Positions 62,001 through 64,000 of a DNA stretch of 64,000 nucleotides are shown piece by piece. The first letter of the stretch is position 1. Each line of letters begins with the position of its first letter. Below the pieces are notes generated by a model that was not told the DNA's origin, searched no databases, and saw only the letters and a program-made list of their open reading frames with translations. The DNA lies in contig NZ_ALAP01000103.1 in the NCBI RefSeq assembly GCF_000280905.1, positions 62,001 through 126,000 of the forward strand, in the 5' to 3' direction. A program made the translations under genes and the position numbers. Source of the stretch: Streptomyces sp. AA1529. Its GTDB lineage: Bacteria > Actinomycetota > Actinomycetes > Streptomycetales > Streptomycetaceae.

Positions 62001-64000
62001 GTGGAGTTGGTGGTTGCGGTGCTTGCTGTGGTGAAGGCGGGGGGTGCGTATGTGCCGGTGGATCCGGAGTATCCGGTCGAGCGGCGTGCGTTCATGGTCG
62101 AGGATGCTTCTCCGCTGCTGGTGCTGGGTCCGCGGGAGCTGGCGCAGGACTTGTCGGGCTTCCCGGAGACCGACCCCGGGGTGGTTGTGGAGGCGGCGCA
62201 TCCCGCGTACGTGATCTACACCTCCGGCTCGACGGGCCGGCCCAAGGGCGTCGTGGTCTCGCATCGCGGTGTGGCGAGTCTGGCGCGTGCCCAGGTGGAG
62301 GGTTTGGGGGTCGGTTCGTCGAGTCGGGTGTTGCAGTTCGCTTCACCCAGCTTCGATGCGGCGTTCTGGGAGCTGGTGATGGCTTTCGGGTCCGGTGCCG
62401 CTTTGGTGGTGCCGGAGGGTGGTCGAGTCGTCGGCGACGATTTGTTGGAGGTGCTGTCTCGGGGTCGGGTCACGCATGTGACGTTGCCGCCGTCGGCGCT
62501 GGGTGCGGTGCCGGTGGGTGCGGAGTCCGGGTTGCCGTTGTTGGAGTCGGTGGTGTTGGCGGGTGAGGCGGCGCCACCGGAGTTGATCGGGCGGTGGTCG
62601 GTGGACGGCCGTCGTGTGGTGAATGCGTATGGGCCGACGGAGTCGACGGTGTGTGTGTCGATGAGCGGCGAGCTGGGCGAGGGGGACGCGCCGATCGGCC
62701 GTCCTGTGGTGAACACCCGCGTCCACGTGCTGGACCGTGCACTGCGGCCGGTACCGGCCGGTGTGGTGGGTGAGTTGTATGTGTCGGGCGCGGGCCTGGC
62801 CCGCGGATACGGGGGCCGCTCCGGCTTGACCGCGGAGCGGTTCGTCGCCTCTCCGTTCGAGCCGGGCGTCCGGATGTATCGTACGGGCGACCTGGTGCGC
62901 TGGCGTGCGGACGGCCAGCTGGAATTCGCGGGACGTGCCGACGAGCAGGTGAAGCTGCGCGGCTTCCGCATCGAACCCGGCGAGATCGAGTCGCTGCTGG
63001 TCGGCCATGGGGGAGTGCGGCAGGCAGCCGTCCTGGTCCGGGAGGACACACCCGGCGACCAGCGCCTCGCCGCCTACGTCGTACCGGAGGGTTCGGAACG
63101 TGCCGCGTCGCCCGACCCGGAGGCGCTGACCGCTCACCTCGCCGAGCGGCTGCCCGAGCACATGGTGCCGTCGGCGGTGGTGGTGCTGGACAGGCTGCCG
63201 CTGACACCCAACGACAAGCTGGACCGCAACGCCCTGCCCGCACCCCACTACGCCGCGTCCGGCGACGCGGGACGCGGCCCCCGCAGCCCGCAGGAGGAGA
63301 CGCTCTGCCGGCTGTTCGCCGAGATCCTGGATCTGGAGCAGGTCGGCATCGACGACAGCTTCTTCGAACTCGGCGGCCACTCCCTCCTCGCCACCCGGCT
63401 CGTCAGCCGGGTCCGCAGCGAACTCGACGTGGAGATCCCCTTCCGGATCCTGTTCGAGGCCCCCACGGTGGCCGGGCTCGTGGAGGCACTGGACTTCGGC
63501 GGCCCCACCCGTGACGCGCTGGCCCCCATGCCCCGCCCCGAGAGCGTGCCCCTGTCCTTCGCGCAGCGCCGCCTGTGGTTCCAGCACAAGCTGGAGGGCC
63601 CGTCCGCCACCTACAACATGCCGCTGCCGCTCCGGCTGCGGGGCAGCGTGGATCCGGTGGCGATGCGGGCGGCCCTGCAGGACGCGGTCGGCCGGCACGA
63701 GTCGCTGCGTACCGTCTTCCCCGAGGCCGACGGAGAGCCGCGACAGCGGGTCCTGGACCCGGCCGACGCCGCGTTCGGCTGGGAGCACCGGCAGGTGACC
63801 GAGGCGGAGCTGCCGACGGTGCTGGACGAGGCAGCCCGCCATGCGTTCGACCTGACCGGTGACGTGCCGTTCCGGGCCGCGCTCTTCGAGACCGGCCCCG
63901 ACAACTGGGTGCTGCTGTTGCTGCTGCACCACATAGCCGGTGACGGCTGGTCCATGGGCCCCCTCGCCCGCGACGTGGTGACGGCCTACACGGAGCGCTG
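53016..64000 (+). CDS. Giant NRPS, C-A(MT)-T-C-A-T-C-A-T-C..., 3' end missing
   Basis: At least 3661 residues, open at the right edge; GTG 53016 follows AAGGA. Condensation domains have intact HHIAGDG at His129, His1547, His2600 and His3638. Carrier serines are Ser1364, Ser2417 and Ser3456 (all GGHSLLAT). An N-methyltransferase (about 904-1145, LEIGVGSG at 963) interrupts the first adenylation domain between A8 and A10. Specificity residues by alignment to GrsA read DAWTVAAVC for A1 and A3 (phenylalanine-type) and DVGQVGAVC for A2 (not recognised). No epimerase or release domain is seen. A C domain at the very N-terminus implies an acyl starter or an upstream partner. Confidence 0.94.
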   Translation, partial: MIPLSFAQRRLWFLHKLEGPSATYNMPLTLRLKGDVDAEALRAALRDVMKRHESLRTVFPEVDGEPHQLVLPADAFDLDWESRPVSEDELPRALDSAARHTFDLSSDVPLRAWLFRLRPDECVLMLLMHHIAGDGWSMAPLTRDVVEAYTARVEQRDPEWPELPVQYVDYTLWQRELLGDEADPESVFSEQVDYWRAELADLPEQVTFPTDRPRPTTAGYEGAQLIFELDAELHRGLVELARRSNTTVFMVLQAGMAALLTRLGAGTDIALGSGVAGRTDEALDDLIGFFVNMFVLRADTSDDPAFEDLLARVRRASLAAYEHQDVPFERLVELLNPNRSTSHHPLFQVALVLQNAPTEEFELPGLQVQAEVIGSGTSRFDMLVSLTERHDRVHGPAGIETVVEFATELFDRVSVEGLLARWVRLLGQVVVDPSLSVGAVELLSEEERGRLAGWNDTAVELAEVSLAGLFEEQAGRDGDATAVVCGERSLSYGELNARANRLAHWLVGRGVGPEVLVGVELPRSVELVVAVLAVVKAGGAYVPVDPEYPVERRAFMVEDASPLLVLGPRELAQDLSGFPETDPGVDIEGHQAAYVIYTSGSTGRPKGVVVSHRGVASLARAQVEGLGVGSSSRVLQFASPGFDAAFWELVMAFGSGAALVVPEGGRLVGEDFHRVVADQGVTHVTLPPSALGAVPVGAESGLPLLESVVLAGEAAPPELLGRWSVDGRRVVNAYGPTESTVCVSMSGELGEGDAPIGRPVVNTQVFVLDEVLRPVPVGVVGELYVSGAGLARGYLGRAGLSAERFVASPFEPGVRMYRTGDLVRWRADGQLEFAGRADEQVKVRGFRIEPGEIESRLTDCEGVRQAAVVVREDEPGDQRIAAYMVPDLEAAASIGANNEAAAQVEEWRETYDSVYSGVGSGGFGEDFAGWDSAYTGEPIPLGEMREWRDAVVGRVRGLGGGRVLEIGVGSGLLMGHLAADVEEYWGTDLSGAVIERLRGQVVGAGLADRVWLRCQAADAVGDLPLGYFDTVVINSVVQYFPDGEYLSRVLDRVLELLVPGGRVVVGDVRHAGSLRALHAAVHGDGGVRARAVVDRAVLLEKELVVAPEFFTELAERDERVGGLDVRLKRGGCHNELTRHRYEVVLHKAPSKVWDVAQVPRISWSPDFDLADVDGPVRISGVPNARLVGEVAAERRLDGLAAEDAGVAVDPEELVVRGAELGLRVVVTWSSRSVALFDAVVLPDGGDESVLSGVYVPAASGGPWVNSPVAARGIGAVVKAARDQLVEGLPEYMVPSAVMVLDRLPLTPNGKLDRKALPAPEYTVSAAGRKARTPQEETLCGLFAEVLGLERVGIDDSFFDLGGHSLLATRLVSRIRSVLGVELPIREVFGTPTVAGLAGRLSAAEGQMRTPLVPMRRPEAVPLSFAQRRLWFLHKLEGPSATYNMPLVLRLRGGVDAEALHTALQDLVVRHESLRTVYSEVGDEPCQVVLDAASAELDWQRRPVTEEELPEALANAARHAFDLASEMPVRAWLFEVGEDECVLLLLVHHIAGDGWSMGPLARDVVEAYTARAQGGVPQWSQLPVQYADYTLWQRELLGDENDPNSLYAQQVGFWRDQLAGLPQQVTFPTDRPRPAVVSYEGAHLQFELDAGLHQGLVGLARRSDTTVFMVLQAGLAALLTRLGAGEDIPLGSPIAGRMDDALDDLVGFFVNTLVLRTDTSGDPSFEELLSRVRESSLAAYAHQDVPFEHLVELLNPNRSSSHHPLFQVILGLQNAQEGSFELPGLNVEAEGVDLGVAKTDLAVNVIERYDDAGEPTGIEALAEFAEALYDRSTVEGFAMRWVRLLEQLVADPSAPIGRAELLTGPERDRILSEWNDTSAEWNDGTSVEPPAETLAGLFEAGARRTPEATAVVFAGMRVGYGELNARANRLAHWLIGRGVGPEELVAVELPRSVEMVVAVLAVSKAGGAYLPLDPDLPRDRRDLMLEDAQPVLVLDPDAMAQDVSGLPETDPPRGAALHHPAYVIYTSGSTGTPKGVVVTHTGVAALARTQVRRLGVSSGSRVLQFASPSFDVAFGDLCTAFAGGAALVLPEPGQLSSEALLRLLADAEVTHVQLPVSVLRALTLDGVESALPCLETVVAGGEVCPPELAARWSAGRRMLNAYGPTEATVCVSTHTVTDGEPSSGGVVPIGRPVADTRLFVLDAGLRPVPAGVPGELYVSGPGLARGYLDRAGLTAERFVASPFEPGGRMYRTGDLARWSTDGRLEFAGRADEQVKLRGFRIEPGEIESVLAGCAGVRQAAVVAREDVPGDQRLAAYVVPEKSEGAAVALEPATLVARLADRLPEYMVPSAVMVLDRLPLTPNGKLDRKALPAPEYAIGAAGRKARTPQEEVLCGLFAEVLGLERVGIDDGFFELGGHSLLATRLVSRIRSVLGVELPIREVFGAPTVAGLAGRVAAFEGRTRMPLVPAPRPEAVPLSFAQRRLWFLHKLEGPSATYNMPLVLRLGGGVDADALHTALRDVVTRHESLRTVFRERDGEPRQVVLDPADVAFGWDHRPVTAEELPDVLAEKARYPFDLASEMPVRGWLFEVGEDECVLLLLMHHIAGDGWSMGPLARDVVAAYTARAQGGVPQWSELPVQYADYALWQRELLGSEDDADSVYAQQVSYWRDQLADLPEQVTFPADRPRPAVASHEGASLAFELDAGLHRGLVGLARRSDTTVFMVLQAGLAALLTRLGAGEDIPLGSPIAGRMDDALDDLVGFFVNTLVLRTDTSGDPSFEELLSRVRESSLAAYAHQDVPFEHLVELLNPNRSSSHHPLFQVILGLQNAQEGSFELPGLHVAVDGVDLSVSKADLELNVVERHNDDGAPGGIVTAVQYSVELFDRGSVEGLLARWVRLLGQVVADPSLSVGAVELLSEGERGRLAGWNDTAVELAEVSLAGLFEEQVRCDADATALVHGQQSLSYRELNARANRLAHWLVGRGVGPEVLVGVELPRSVELVVAVLAVVKAGGAYVPVDPEYPVERRAFMVEDASPLLVLGPRELAQDLSGFPETDPGVVVEAAHPAYVIYTSGSTGRPKGVVVSHRGVASLARAQVEGLGVGSSSRVLQFASPSFDAAFWELVMAFGSGAALVVPEGGRVVGDDLLEVLSRGRVTHVTLPPSALGAVPVGAESGLPLLESVVLAGEAAPPELIGRWSVDGRRVVNAYGPTESTVCVSMSGELGEGDAPIGRPVVNTRVHVLDRALRPVPAGVVGELYVSGAGLARGYGGRSGLTAERFVASPFEPGVRMYRTGDLVRWRADGQLEFAGRADEQVKLRGFRIEPGEIESLLVGHGGVRQAAVLVREDTPGDQRLAAYVVPEGSERAASPDPEALTAHLAERLPEHMVPSAVVVLDRLPLTPNDKLDRNALPAPHYAASGDAGRGPRSPQEETLCRLFAEILDLEQVGIDDSFFELGGHSLLATRLVSRVRSELDVEIPFRILFEAPTVAGLVEALDFGGPTRDALAPMPRPESVPLSFAQRRLWFQHKLEGPSATYNMPLPLRLRGSVDPVAMRAALQDAVGRHESLRTVFPEADGEPRQRVLDPADAAFGWEHRQVTEAELPTVLDEAARHAFDLTGDVPFRAALFETGPDNWVLLLLLHHIAGDGWSMGPLARDVVTAYTER
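54237..54435 (+). repeat. Intragenic NRPS repeat, copy in module 1
   Basis: Matches 61650-61848 with three differences in 199 bases. The two regions stay collinear at an offset of 7413 bases through the following adenylation domain, at least to the segment starting 54858, with further near-identical stretches. Confidence 0.85.
57948..58366 (+). repeat. Intragenic NRPS repeat, copy in second C domain
   Basis: 419 bases matching 61107-61525 with a single difference by eye, covering the C-terminal half of the condensation domain. Confidence 0.88.
61107..61525 (+). repeat. Intragenic NRPS repeat, copy in third C domain
   Basis: Partner of 57948-58366, offset 3159 bases, one mismatch. Both copies share the same unusual TTG/GTG-rich codon choice at their left ends. 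Confidence 0.88.
61650..61848 (+). repeat. Intragenic NRPS repeat, copy in module 3
   Basis: Partner of 54237-54435, at the C-A junction of module 3. Confidence 0.85.

Noticed and set aside
53016..64000. CRISPR-like or tandem repeat array
   Set aside because: The repeats are long, coding and correspond to NRPS domains; no short repeat-spacer pattern exists in the window.
48711..64000. Thaxtomin cluster
   Set aside because: NOS and P450 are present, but the NRPS is a single multimodular protein starting with a C domain, unlike TxtA and TxtB.

Overview
The window is high-GC actinomycete DNA, most likely a Streptomyces chromosome. It has GTG starts, 4-base start/stop overlaps, rare TTA codons in regulated genes and dense secondary-metabolite genes. 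No rRNA, tRNA, CRISPR array or origin was seen.

Region 1 (1-28.1 kb) is most of a prodiginine (red) cluster cut at its left edge. It holds a partial redX, then redW and redY; leftward redZ, redV, redU, a redS/redT-position gene, redR and redQ; and rightward redP, redO, redN, redM, redL, redK, redJ, redI, redH and redG. Together these supply every step known for the pathway except a SARP activator (redD), which is outside the window: prolyl-PCP loading and oxidation, the bipyrrole (MBC) branch, the 2-undecylpyrrole branch, condensation by RedH and oxidative cyclisation by RedG. The redQ/redP divergent promoter carries two oppositely oriented triplets of GTCAG(C) repeats spaced exactly 11 bp, a SARP-type operator. 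redZ has a TTA codon and a ribosome-binding site buried in a hairpin.

Region 2 (28-33.4 kb) has an acyltransferase at the end of the red gene run and a MaoC-like protein behind another 11-bp-phased repeat array. Next comes an ABC exporter with an F420-type oxidoreductase, facing a divergent TetR regulator that carries an additional C-terminal HTH.

Region 3 (33.48-39.65 kb) is an insertion-like cassette bounded by two 127-bp direct repeats differing at one base. The repeats include the 3' end of the gene at 39.6-40.0 kb. Inside are a tyrosine-type aromatic ammonia-lyase, a single reading frame joining a putative tyrosine 3-hydroxylase to a catechol O-methyltransferase, a second O-methyltransferase and a phenolic acid decarboxylase. 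The inferred route is tyrosine to DOPA or cinnamic acids to an O-methylated vinylphenol or styrene. Codon use is less GC-biased than in the neighbours, there is a TTA codon, and a transposase remnant sits at the right end. This is the best candidate for an undescribed system.

Region 4 (39.6-48.6 kb) is largely housekeeping or stress DNA. It has an ECF sigma factor with a YCII partner, a secreted three-repeat protein, a methyltransferase, and a persulfide/sulfide detoxification locus (persulfide dioxygenase-rhodanese, rhodanese, TauE/SafE exporter, CstR-like regulator, rhodanese-membrane protein) with three matching CsoR/CstR boxes.

Region 5 (48.7-64 kb, cut at the right edge) is an NRPS cluster. 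A leftward methyltransferase, P450 and nitric-oxide synthase oxygenase face a giant NRPS with modules C-A(N-MT)-T, C-A-T, C-A-T and C. The NOS/P450 pair suggests a nitrated aromatic residue. The NRPS shows very recent internal duplication.
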